From contig OZ024862.1 of the NCBI GenBank assembly GCA_964017155.1, positions 43,475,219 through 43,539,218 on the forward strand: a stretch of DNA of 64,000 bases, in the 5' to 3' direction. Below the pieces are notes generated by a model. That model was not told the DNA's origin and ran no database searches. It worked only from the letters and a program-made list of their open reading frames with translations. Source of the stretch: Oasisia sp. SBJ-2009. Lineage: Eukaryota; Annelida; Polychaeta; Sabellida; Siboglinidae. Position numbers and translations under genes: made by a program. Shown here one piece after another: positions 31,173 through 44,336 of the stretch (position 1 is its first letter; each line of letters starts with the position of its first letter).

Positions 31173-34100
31173 GTAAGTATCCGTTGTATTGATGAGAAAA
31201 GCCAATAATGAGACCTACGAGAGACGCTTCGATAGATCGATAACGTAAACTCTTTTTCAAATCAAGCTCAAAGCCTAAACGTTGTCGTGGTTTGTTTCAC
31301 GATGACAGGGTGAGACGGATTTAAGATTTTAATTTAAAACCTCCATGTTAAAGAGCTGTAAGATGTTAAATTTATTCTGGCAAAACTACAATTAAGGCAT
31401 TAATGGATGGGCATGACATTTTTTCAATATTTATAGGAGTCTTGGACTTGGTTAGTTGCTAAGTTGGTATACTTGGTCTTGCCTCTTGGACTTAGTCTTA
31501 GACTTAGACTAGTCACAACTTGTATATAGCCCCTAGGACCTAACGGCTAGGACATGTAATGTTATTTGGTTTATTATAACTATGTGTTTGTTATATCATG
31601 TAATTGTTTGTAATATTTCATGTTTATATTTATATAATATATTTATCTTACGTCAAGTCCTTACCTCAAGTCAAGACAGGTCAAAAATTGAGCACTCAGG
31701 CCATATCAAGGTTTATTTTCTGATTATCATTACAATTTACACGCAGTTTCTCTATTGATGTATTTTTGTTCATGGTAATTTTGGTATATCCTTTTATCTG
31801 GTTTGCATAGTCTAAGTTGATTAATAAAAAAATAGAATTATATAAATCTGGGTGCTCTCTCCTATCTCTTTGAACTTGAAGGCGGGAGTTAAGTTAGTTT
31901 ATTGTACTGGCCTGAACTGTGTCATATATATGTAATATGTATATATATATATATATATATATATGTAACTGTTTTTTCTTCTCAGTAAAAATCAAGCTTT
32001 CTCACTTAGATTAAGCGGTTTTCATAATTTTTACAAGTCAATTTGTTTGTTGTTATGTTCAACGTTTTAACCCAGTGACCATATCAATGGTTAAATCATA
32101 AAACACATCATGTCAAAGTTGTTTCATATCAGGTAAATAGTTCAGTAAATAGTTCAGTAACGGAAGTTTGAAATGTGTCCTTCGGATGGGTTAGATCATG
32201 TATGGTGAAGCCAACTGACACTGTCAGCATGGCCATGGAAGTCAATGATCTCAGTGATGGGGTAAATGTGGTACCTCTTGTGAACTCAATAACAGTCATA
32301 GTCAGACAAATTTCAATATAAGACAACAGCCTAAATGTAGTGTAACATTGAAATAAATGTGTATAAAGTAAGTTGTTTTTATTAAATAATCAGTCAAATT
32401 TGTACTTGTCAGTATTTATTACATAACATTATTAATATGATGCTCTTCACTTGTTGCAATGTTCACATAAAAATAAAACAGACAGCCTCATCAAGAATCT
32501 GACATCAAGGGTGTAACACCATTTCTATTTTGTACAATAAACTGGCCAACTAAAGCATACTTAGGGTGCAAGTGAAACCTGAGAAGTAATTTTAATAAAA
32601 AATATCATAAGAGCTTCCTTGTTTCTGTTATCAGTTTCCTGAACATTGCTAGTTTTGACTTCTGAAGCCACTATCGCTTTCATGCAGGTCTTTAGAGTTG
32701 AACCTTGGGTCATCCTACTGACAGACGTATCAGTAATGGGTGGGTTTATCTGGTGCAGTCTATGGCCATGTCACACAGACAGTGTCATTGTGTCATTTGG
32801 GGTGCAGTGAAGTGATAAAATGGGCCATTGTTTGCCCTTGCACCTAGACAGTGGTTGTAGTTCATTCAATTTGGGTAGCTGGTGGTATCTCAGAACATGG
32901 CAAAGGATAAGCAACAAACATTTTATGATATTATTGTTAATTGTTGGCTGTCAGTAATGACACTGTGTGTTACTAAACAAATATTTTGCACATTATAACG
33001 TAACAAACAGCAATTATGAAAAAATAATGTATTACATTCTGAAAATATATCTCTAGGCAATAGGCCAAGGATTTGAACTGGCCCAGTAATAATCTTACCA
33101 ACAGTGGCCAAGTGTTTTCAAGGCACCTTGCAAGTATTTGCAACTTGTAATAATAATATTATGTGTACTTATAACTCTGCAGCCTGATATGGTGGCTTTA
33201 CTATTGCAGCATTCACGGAGTGAAGCAGACACACAGTATCACATATACCTGTGTGTGGAGATTATCTGTGTTTTTCCATAAGTGAACTACTTACGAGTTA
33301 CTGTGTGTTCACACATATGCTCAATCAAACTTTGTAATAACTTTGTTTCTTGGCAGTCATGTTGTCCTTGTGCTGCAGATGGGACCACTTTTATCAAATA
33401 ATAGTCATGTCATTGATTTAGGGCTATATGTGATCAGGTTGGTCTGTATATTTGATTGTGTTGTGAAACAGTAAAGTACTAATTCTCTCAGGGCATATGT
33501 ACTTACTGGTATTACATGAACAGGATGTAGTAACACTAATGTAGTAATAATAAAAGCTTTATTTCATGATAGTAACCATACATGTCACCCTTGTGACCTT
33601 GGCGCTTGACTTTTTAATGAGCTGATCATCACAAACAGAACAAGCAGCACAAGTATGTTTATACAGGTCTTGCTTCATCCAGTTATAACTTGTATATTAT
33701 CAACTTAGATCTATACTAATGTCAACTTAAAAATCATACAACATCATTATACCAGAAATTGTAAAGAATGCATGCATTGTAAAACTCATTCATGTCAATA
33801 ACTCTTGACTTGACATATTTTTTCTGTCGATTTTGACCATTGTATTATTATTACCAAAATACTAATTAGTAGAGTAGCCTGTGTTTCATGGTTTGTTCTG
33901 TTGTGTTTTCAGAGTAGTACAATTGTTTGGGAGGATTTTACAGGGAAAGCAAACAAGCTGCACTGTGCACTCAAGTACGTATGCCATTGCTAACTAAGTA
34001 ATTGTTTTCACACGGTGTGTATACTCAGTTACTCACTATGTAAATTAAAAATTTGTGTATTGTACTAGTGATTAGTGAACAAGTTAAATAATATGTCAAT

Positions 34101-37100
34101 GCTGTGAAATTGAAAAGTAGTATTTAAAAAAATAATTGAAACTTTAAAAATCCCCCATGTACTGGACTCTGATGCATACTGTCTTGGATTTGCTGCTTGG
34201 TTCTGCTACAGTTGGCTGGGGCTCTATTATGAGTGATGGGCCAGGCGTTTGGCCGTTGCCCCTGTCTGGAGTGTGCAGCTGTTTATGGCAGCAGGCAGAA
34301 TCCATTCTTGTGTGAAGCATGAGCACCGGAGATGTAGTATAAAAACACACGTGTGGCAGTTGTAGTACGACACATAGTGACTGGTGCCAGTTCCCTGGTT
34401 GCGCATCTCCGTATGATGAACTAGTCGTGTAACCGGTTGGTCTTTGAATGGAGCAAATTTTCACAAATCAGACAGACATACTGTCTTACTGCTATGTGGT
34501 GGAACATGGGAACATCTGGAGAGTTGTGAGGCTTCTGAGCCATGCCAGGATTGGCAGCTGTTTTTGCTTATGTTGCCTCATGCCGGTGATACTCCGAGGA
34601 ATTGCCGTTGATAGAAGTGTGGCATCCAGCAAGCTCTTCATCAATCTGTCCATCTCTCTCGAGAATATGATGTGTTTTCTGGGCTGTGTGGCCGTCTGGT
34701 GTCTTTCTCTGTCTCTCTCTCTTTCGCTCATGTCAGCAAAATCATTACAATTTCAATACACTCAGGGCTTTATGCAGGATCAAATTATTGCCAGTCACAT
34801 GTTTTGGTTTGCCAGCCACATGTTTTTGTGGACACGTTGATGTTAACTGTTAAGCTAGTTTACAAACTTTTAGATGTGCCTGATGACCTGAAATGGGCTA
34901 CAAACACACATTTGACACCATTTACACTCACTTTCAAGGCATAACTAACAATATCTATGGTTTTGGAAGACTTTTTTTTGATCCTTCATTGTTTTGCCCG
35001 TCCTCCATATTTCTGCCCATCCATATTCGTTTTTACCCGTCCAAATGACGGGTGGACGGGTCTCTAGATAAAGCTATGAATACACTTTCTGTCAAATCAC
35101 CTAATTTCTGACTGGGCCCATTCAAAGCAGAGCTCTCGTACTACCCCTAGGGGTACTAGTCTACTGCTAGTGCTATGAGGCTAGTGTGTTTTGCTTGTCA
35201 TCTATGAATGCCATAGCCACCCACATTTGAGCAGATCATGTGTTTCCACTTCTAAACATTGACCATTTAGCAAAAATCCTATTTATCAAGTTTTATGGCA
35301 GTATCAACTGATGACCTGCATACCATTCACTCATTGGTAAATAACTGGTTAACCACTTCTTCTGACCAGAGGAAGTTTGCCTACTTAGGCCACAATAGTA
35401 AGTACTCCAATTAGGTGTCAACATTTATCCAAAGTGCAAACAACACATCAGACTGGGTGTGAACTACAGGGTATCAAGGAACTTTATGAAGTTGACTTCT
35501 GCATCTGCCAGGTTCTGTGAATATACAGTTAAACAAAACTATCTAAACTGGTTCCAGATAATGGATTTGTTGTACCACAAATATTAATGTTGTATATTAG
35601 TATTTAAACTGTACATAGGTATTGTTTCCCCATGTTGCAATAACAGTTAAAGAACTGAAGTCAGTACATGGATTATTAACTAAAGTACATAATATAACTT
35701 AGATTTGGTGATATGACAGTTACATATGTGGATATTTTGCATTATAATTATTATATAATAAAACAATGATTACTAGTAGACATTGTCCTTTTAAATTAAA
35801 TTGTTTTAGAACTACATATCCAGTGTAACTAATTATACTATATAATCTTTGCATTTGTGTATGTTCACAATTCCATGTTTGACGTGTGCATAACCATGTT
35901 TGTGTGGAACTGTGAACATAGCATGACTGCATACATTAGTTGATTTGTAACTGGATGCAATTTTTACGGTGTATACCATTTGTTAACATAAATCTGCCAT
36001 CTTTCAGAACAACACTTCTAGCGACAAGTGCATTCCTGGAATCCTTCCAGAAAGTAGCTGACATGGCAACAAACACCAAAGGTAAGTTGTCCGGGTGATC
36101 TTGGGCAGGCCCACCTGTCACTCAGCATGCTTTGTTTGACTCGCAAGTATATGTATAATTGGTGGAGAATGTAAGTTACCTGTTCTGAAAACAGTGCCAC
36201 TGAACTCACTGTTTAAAGATTAGGACAGACACAGCTACTGGAAGAAATAAAGTGATGATAAATACAGAATACATCAGTATTGCTAATGCTTTGTTCCTGG
36301 ACCTAGTGGATTATATGTGATTAAGCTACACTTGAGCCATTTCATTTTTAAGCAAATATAAATTATTACAAGTATCCCTATAATCCCAATAATGTTACTT
36401 GTTATTAATTAGTATTTAGATAAACAACTTTTGCAGATTAGGTTTTGGTGTGCACAGTGGTGTGCTTGTGTCTGTCTACAAAAGGCATGGTTGGCACTGG
36501 ATTAACCTTTCAGAAGCACATGCTTGAATCGCCTGTTGACAGAGCCTGTACAACTGTTTGTCTATGCCTGCCTCTTGAAGCATTGCATTATGCCCCAGGT
36601 GTCATAACTCTAACCCACAGCGTTAGTCTTGAGCAACAATATTGGCTAGTTGCCCCTTGGGTATAACTAGCAAGGTAATTAGGTTTATCAGTCTCACAAG
36701 TTTCATAAACATTTGAGTGTGTCAATACTGCACCACACATAGATGTGTCAACGGGTGGCTTTTATATCTCACCAAATTCTTGGTTGTTGGACCTGTAAAC
36801 ATTGCTCTCAGCCAAAATGCTCTGTATGTAGTCTGTCAGTTGTCTATTTTATATCTCCCAAGTTACGTAGCTGTTGAGACGGAAGTTGAGCTTGTAAACA
36901 ATAATTGTTGCATGTATTCCGATCTATTGGAAGTTTTGTATCTTCCTAGATTCTTGGCTGTTGGGTACTTGGGTAGGAAAACATTGCTCAGTGGTTATGC
37001 ATATTTTTTTTATGTTGGCTGTTGGTCATGAAAATGTTCGTCAAAGCATAGATCTGTTGGTGTTTTATTCTCGGCTACCAGCCTTGTAAACATTGCTCCA

Positions 37101-40100
37101 ATAAGTTTGTAACGTTGCTCCAAAAGTACATATCTGTTAATGATCAATTGATCACCACCAGATAGAGCTCTCAGGCCTATAAACATTGCCCAGTTATTTG
37201 CTCTACATGTAGATGTACTGGTGGTTTTATATCTCCCCAGATTCTCGGCTGTCAGGCCCGTAATCATGTTATTTTGCAGGAGGGGCCAGAGAGTCTGGTC
37301 AGTAATCAATAGTTGGCTGCCTCAGGAGAACAGAGACCTAATGCATCATTGACTGTCCAATCAGGGTCTGTCCAATGTATATACTCAGTGCATTTGTATG
37401 AAGTCCGAGATCTTAAGCCAGTCCATCTTCATGGTGACAATTTATGATGTGCTGTAGACATAACAACCAGCATTTTACGCTCTACATGTTAAAACAATAT
37501 CTGCTGAGGAGGATTAGATTATTCCTATTTCTGGACGTTATGAATTCATGTGCACTTAGTTATCGAAAATCAAAGAAGTCACATATATATGATGCTAGAT
37601 AAACTCTCTCTAGATCAAGATCTAGAGTTGTCTGGTGGATACACATGGCGTGGTGTGAGCTACTTTCACCTGCTAACTACAGCCGAATACAGGTCATATT
37701 CCAGTGTTCAACCAGTGGGCTGTCATCTAGAATTGCAGTAGTTGTGGTCATCTGTCTGGTCAAGTACAGTGGTTTCTGTAGGCGTTTAATAAATTATGTT
37801 CAACAATTGATATCCATTGTTAATACAAGTCCGATCTTAGCCATTACTGAATTTGTCCCACTAGATAGATGTACATAGATCATGTACACACGCACACGCG
37901 CACAAACTGCACACGTGTAGTCATAGCATGATCACATGCTAGTTCTTGACAACACATCATATTGATTTTAGACTTTCATGAGCTGGTTATTGCAGTGCAT
38001 TTTTTACATTTCTCGTATTACACAAGTATGTCCTGAATTGATAAGCCAATGTGCCATATGTTAGCGACGTTTCCTGTACACATAAATCGACCATAACTTG
38101 GTAATTTGTCACCATTGCAATAAATATCCTGCAGAGTTGTACACTGTACCAGCCAGTGAACATGGAGGGATGATAGAGAAATGAGCTATGTTGACGGCTG
38201 CATGACTGGAGCCGTCATGATGACAGCAGTAAACTATTGATCAGGAGTCTCCTTTATCTACCTCCCACGCTGCTGAAACGTGGCTGCTGAAGATGACATT
38301 TCCTGATGTGTAACTGAACTACACTGACTAATGACATTGGTTTGGCACAATTTCGTTACCATCCTTAAAATAACCAGCAATGTCACAGTCCCAAGGTGGG
38401 TAGTAAATTATGAGGGTTATGTTACCTTTTGTGATGTTCCGGTACATTTATAAATAAAGGATATGGGATATTTATGTGACTAACATAAATGTCAATTAAT
38501 CACGTGTACCAACTAGGGCTTTGAGAACTGTTGGTTTAGCTGTGTGGATGATGAATGGTCAGTTGTCAGACTAAATATATACATTGGGCTCCCAAATGTC
38601 TGGGGAATGACTGAATTCTGGACAGTGTCCGGTCATCGGTCATTCTGGACACTGACAATCCTACTGGACTGGTGAGGTGTTCAGAAACAGGAAACATTCT
38701 ATTTCTTGTCAGTGGCAAAAATACTAATAGGTTCACTAGAATAGGTTGTAACCTATGTTAGACCAACACATGAAGGTTCTGCAGGTTCTTGCCCTAAATT
38801 AGTGTTTTCAAGAAAAGTTCTGTCAAGAAGAAACATTATCTGGCCACAATATCAGGCCTAATAACACATTGCTTGGTTATTCACTGGTTTAAGGATCGCA
38901 CCTTCGAATATAGACTTGGAAAAGTATCCAGGCCCCAGGGTCATGACCTTTGCTCCCAGCAGCTGAACCAGTGGCTGACTTCTGGCCTGCCAGGAATACA
39001 TGCCTGGTGAACCACTTAAGTGGTCTGGTCTTGATTTATCCTGCCAGAGTACAGAATCAGATAGAAACCAATTAAGCAATGTTTACCATTGCAGGGTGGG
39101 GAGTCACTATTATTATTAAGTACTGGATTTGTCCAACTAAGGATATGGGTAGTGCGAGGGTTTTCAGCTGTGACTTCCCTGAATCTACACCTTGTGTGGA
39201 CAGAGTACAACCTGGTCCTACCTCACCAACTCAGGGGGACAGCGGTTGGAACACAACAAGTAAATGTGTAACCTGGTAACCTGTCATGGACATGAACCCT
39301 CCTGAGTGAGGTGGGTAGAGGCTGTTTGAGCAGGCATGGCAAGGCAATACACCAACTGATGTCATCCCAGGCAGGCCTTCTCTGATTTCTGCCAGTGAAG
39401 AGGTGTTTAGTTACATCAACCAATGAGAAGATTCCCGATCAAAGACTCACAGTGCCCTTTGACTGGCCCAAACAGGAGCTGTTTTTATGCAGTTTTCTTT
39501 CAACTTTGACTACATTCACCGAACCATGATTCACCCACAGCTGATGGGTCATGTACAGTATTCGTACATGACCTTGGTTGGTCGATATTTAATGTATACA
39601 TGTGCTGTTCATGTCTCCAACATGCTGTTGTATAATGGCATATTTTTTAAGAATAATTTTTTTAATGGTGGGTAGGTAAATGGCAGACTAAAATTGCAAG
39701 GCCTTTTGGTGGCTCTGTACTGTAGTGATACCTGTTATGTTTGGACATCCAAAATTCAGATTAGGGAAAACAATACTACATTCCAATTTGGTGAATGTTT
39801 TATAGTGAGCTTGGTTGTTTGCTAAATACAACAGTAAGTTTGTAAAAATTAGATAGAGCCCAAAGGTACTCTGGTACAGGCAACCGTCTCAAAATCACAG
39901 GAACATTTGTCTAAATCCACAATCCAGAAGTAACACTAACACACTGTGCTCTGCAGCAATAAAAACACTACTTATTTGAGTATCCAAGAACAACAGGGTA
40001 GGTAATGTGGTCTTGTAGTTTCTTTGGCACTGCTTGAAGTCAATCAATCGCATACTATTTTAGCAATGCCATGACTATGAATAGCTCTTATTTTTACTCA

Positions 40101-43100
40101 GCATCTTCTACTGAATCTACTGATTCCATTCTGTTAGAATCGAGACAATTCTAGAATATCATAATTCTGTGTCATATTTATTCTATAAAATAAATTCTTT
40201 AAATGCATGTTCATATTTAGACAATAGGACATTTTTTGCACAACATTTATTCCGCACGTGTATACAAAAACAATTGGCACCTGTAGTATGCGTGCAGTCC
40301 AACACGCTCTTGTGTGAAGCACGCACCAAGGTCCAGACAGTTTGGTGATGTGCCAATGTAAGCGCGCAGTAAAAAGCTGTAACTGCACAGGGGGATCGTC
40401 AAGGGGAGGGAGCCGTAGATCTCTTGGCAGCAACCTGCTGCGTGATTGACTCCTGGGGCAGTCAGGCACTTCACCAACATGTCAATTGGTGCTTCTAATT
40501 TGTTCCTGCTTAGTACATCATCCACCTACATCGTTACCAGCCATTCTGTTATCTCGCCTTTCACCATCTTGCTTTATTTGGTTTGTAAATTCTAGACAAG
40601 TATAATTATAAAAAAATTGAAGTAAATTATAATTCTCAAGTTGTTACTCCAAAGTTCCAACTTTTAAATTAATGTTCTTCAGTTTTCTTACCACCAGGAA
40701 ATAACTAGTCTGAATAATGTTTCCGTATTTACCCAGCCGAGACATGCATTGGATTATCATGAGTCAACTTCCTGGTTAAATTAGCCTTGACCCTGGATTG
40801 TGACCCTGTAGAAACGGTGAAACCAATATCCATTCCCATCAGGTGGTGATTCTAGTCACGCCTATTCCATTACGAATTAGTCTGCCCTGCTTGCCAATGT
40901 TTGTTCATTAATTAGTCAGCTGTAGTTTCCTGGGCACTCAAGGTATTTGATTCCTGGATGGGACAGTCATGCCTGGTCAGTGTATGCAGTCCAGGGGGTT
41001 TCTGGTCATTGGTCACTCTGGTTCTGCAGTGCACTCTCTGGGTCGGTTTACATTTCTGACCATATCTTGCAATGCATCCTATTTTTCCGCTTCGTGCAGC
41101 CTAGGTTCTTTATTTAGGTTTAGGTAGAATGTTATCTCATTTTTGCAAACATGTTTTCATGAATTGTCGTGGTTAGCATGAAGCATGATATCATGTGGAT
41201 CTGGGTGTTGCACCATGTTGCATATTCGGAAATATGATTATCAAGGGTAAATATACTGAAGAGTTGTAATTAAACTAACTGAAGAGATGCAACATTTCAG
41301 ACAATATTAGTCACACTATAGAATAGATACTGGAAACATCTAGACACTTGCCAACTTCCATGTAAAGTCTGATGTATAATTCTGCACGATTAAGAGGGAG
41401 AGGGAGAGGGAGAGGGAGAGGGAGAGGGAGAGGGAGAGGGAGAGGGAGAGGGAGAGGGAGAGGGAGAGGGAGAGGGAGAGGGAGAGGGTCACAAAACTGT
41501 TATAAGCAGTTTCTACCACAAGAGCTATGTTACTTTGCTGTTGTTATTATTACATATTAGTGGCTAACAATGATTTCATTGATACCTGATGGACATGTAT
41601 GTGTGAACTAACACTGATACCATTGAATGTGCATAGTTTGCATTTTTCAGATCAAATGATGTGCATTCAGCCATTTAAAATTTATTTATTTCTGCTGTCC
41701 TGTGTGCATAAATAAATATATACATATTTGTGTGCTTGCTTTGAATCAGTCACCATAGCTTTGACGCAATTCTGCCTTAAGCTAGCCCGCCTCTGATGAA
41801 ATGTTGACTTGCTGTACATGTTTTATAATGAAATCGGCAGTCTTCCATGAAATATTTACTCTGATATTGCATGCTTATGTGGAATGGTAAAATACTGGAT
41901 GAGATACAAAATGTTGTTTAGTGTTAGTGCAGACATTGTAGACATCCATGGCAAGATACATTCAGACAGTTTAAATTTATTTCTGTATAACATTAGCATC
42001 TAGCTATTATTGTGTCTATGTCAGGTAAGGTCACTAAAAATCCCTGGTAGAATCTACAGCCTTGTATGTGGGGGAAACATAACACAAGGATTGATATAAC
42101 ATGAAGGCCAGCAACACTTTGATATGAGACCTTTTATTTGTATTTTTATGGGACATTGACTTTATTCCAGCAAACACTATTAAAATAAACCAGTCGAGGG
42201 CAGCAACTGTACAAGAGTTGTATGCTTCGGCACCTGGGCATGCCAGGTGTTACTCTGGGTTAATGGAAGCATCTGTTGAAAGATGGTTACACTGTTTTTG
42301 CCTGTTCCGACAGTGTGAAGTAAAAGTTACATGATTGATATCAGGTCTGTGGGAATGACCGCTTGTGAACTTATATGGTTTCAGGCTGTGTGTGTCCCTC
42401 CGTAAAATAAGCGCTGATCCCTGGTGTCAGGTGCTCCCATCTCGAATTCTCATCATTCAGCGAAAACTAACCTGCCAGTTCTGGTTTTTATCGGTTCAAT
42501 GTTCATCAGAAGTAAAGACTAGCCGTTTTGCTGTTAAGCGTTCAGCAGAAAACGATTTCAATTTGTTTTTGTTCCCATGCTTAAATAAATTGACAGTAAT
42601 GAAAACAGCCCAGTGGGAAAAACAGTGTCAGTGTCTGTTTTCTTTGGAATAAATATCATATTCCTTGGATGGGCTATGGACATAATTGGTTTTATTCATG
42701 GCTGTTATGCTTTGTTTAACTTGGTGAGAAAAATCATATGTTTTGTTTGTGTTGAGAGTATCTCATAATTTCACGGTGTTTCCTTTGTCATCATGTTCCT
42801 GTCAGTTGTGGGAAGGTAATCAGTGTACAGTCAGTATAAGGGTGGGAGCCAGTGGGCAAACAACTCGTGTCCCATGGAAGGACACTGGGAACAGGGCCCG
42901 GACACTGTGTGAATGGTTTGGGTGGACAGCCTGTTATTAATGTCTTGAGTGTCAGATCAGAATCTGTTAGAAGTCTTCAAGAGATCATTCCCAATATCAG
43001 TGTGTGTGTTTGTCCATCTGTCCATCCCATTAGACCTGTCAGATTTATCCCACCACTGAAGATTGCACAACTTATGCCACTTACTAGGCTGAAACTTCAG

Positions 43101-44184
43101 CCTGAAAGAAGTAATTTTATTGGTGTAATTCACCTGAGTTAACAGGAAATGTGGAACATGTTGTGACATTCATCAACCCACACACAAAGGAGAGCTTTGT
43201 GTACTGTGCCTTGTGCTGGGCACTTTACAGGAAATACCACAACTCACCACAGTGGCCACATCTGAGGAATCTAGAGTTCGTAAAATTTATTTACACTTAC
43301 TGATTCACCACGCTTAGATTTAGAAAATATAATTACTATAGTATAAAGGTGAGTTAATTTTGCCCCTTCGCCCTATAGTCCATGATGAGACAGACCTAGA
43401 TCATAGAGTCACTCGTAGTCCTCAGTGTCTTATTCTGTACCTGTCACAGCTCCTACTCAGCTGTCTGAACATTCGATCTCCACTCCGTGCCTCTCTCACT
43501 CCCCTCCACTGATATCCCTGTCCTGGCTGATCTATCACTATACATATTATGTAAATACAATCCTCCAATCTCACTTGTGCCTTTTTAAATTCTATCATGT
43601 TACCCTCCACTTTGAAAACATCTGCTTTCTTTAACTGTTGTCCTGATATACAAACAAATTATATTTTATAATAGGTGTTTTTCTGATATAAAAACGAAAA
43701 TAATTATTTATCCGCAATTTACACCAGTTTACTTGTCAGTTTGTTTATCGTTTCATAAATCTAGTTACATAGTGTGACACAAAGCAGACAGGCCTGGGAG
43801 CTGTAATCACACTGTGATGATCTGTGCACTCTACTATTCTCCGAATGAAGCATCTGGTGCAATTATACACCCAGGTTGCACTGCAGAACTGGGAATTGCT
43901 GCATTAATATAGCCTCTAAACAGTTGGCATGATTCCAAGTTCGTGACTTTTGACAGTCTTTCATACACAAGTTATGTCATTATTTATTGACTTCTGCGTC
44001 TATGCATCAGGAATGGTGACTATGAATATATTTTGACTTGTGGCACCTAGCGTTTAATTGACCAAGAAGATGTAGTTATTCTGACTTTTATTTGTTTTTC
44101 TGAAATGCACCACTTGGCTTCTCTATAAATCTTTTGATGCTAACTCCCAGACAGCTATATTTATGAATTCTACCACATTTAGAT

Positions 44185-44243
<59 letters not shown>

Positions 44244-44262
44244 TATGTATATATATGTATAC

Positions 44263-44336
<74 letters not shown>

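Noticed and set aside
34144..34840. Possible RNase H or retroelement fragment ([15 protein letters not shown] in the plus strand)
   Set aside because: The similarity is confined to GWG-type residues, with stops on either side and no further domain motif.
41372..41560. Arg-Gly repeat open frame resembling an RGG protein
   Set aside because: Produced entirely by the (GGGAGA)n array; flanks have no coding character.
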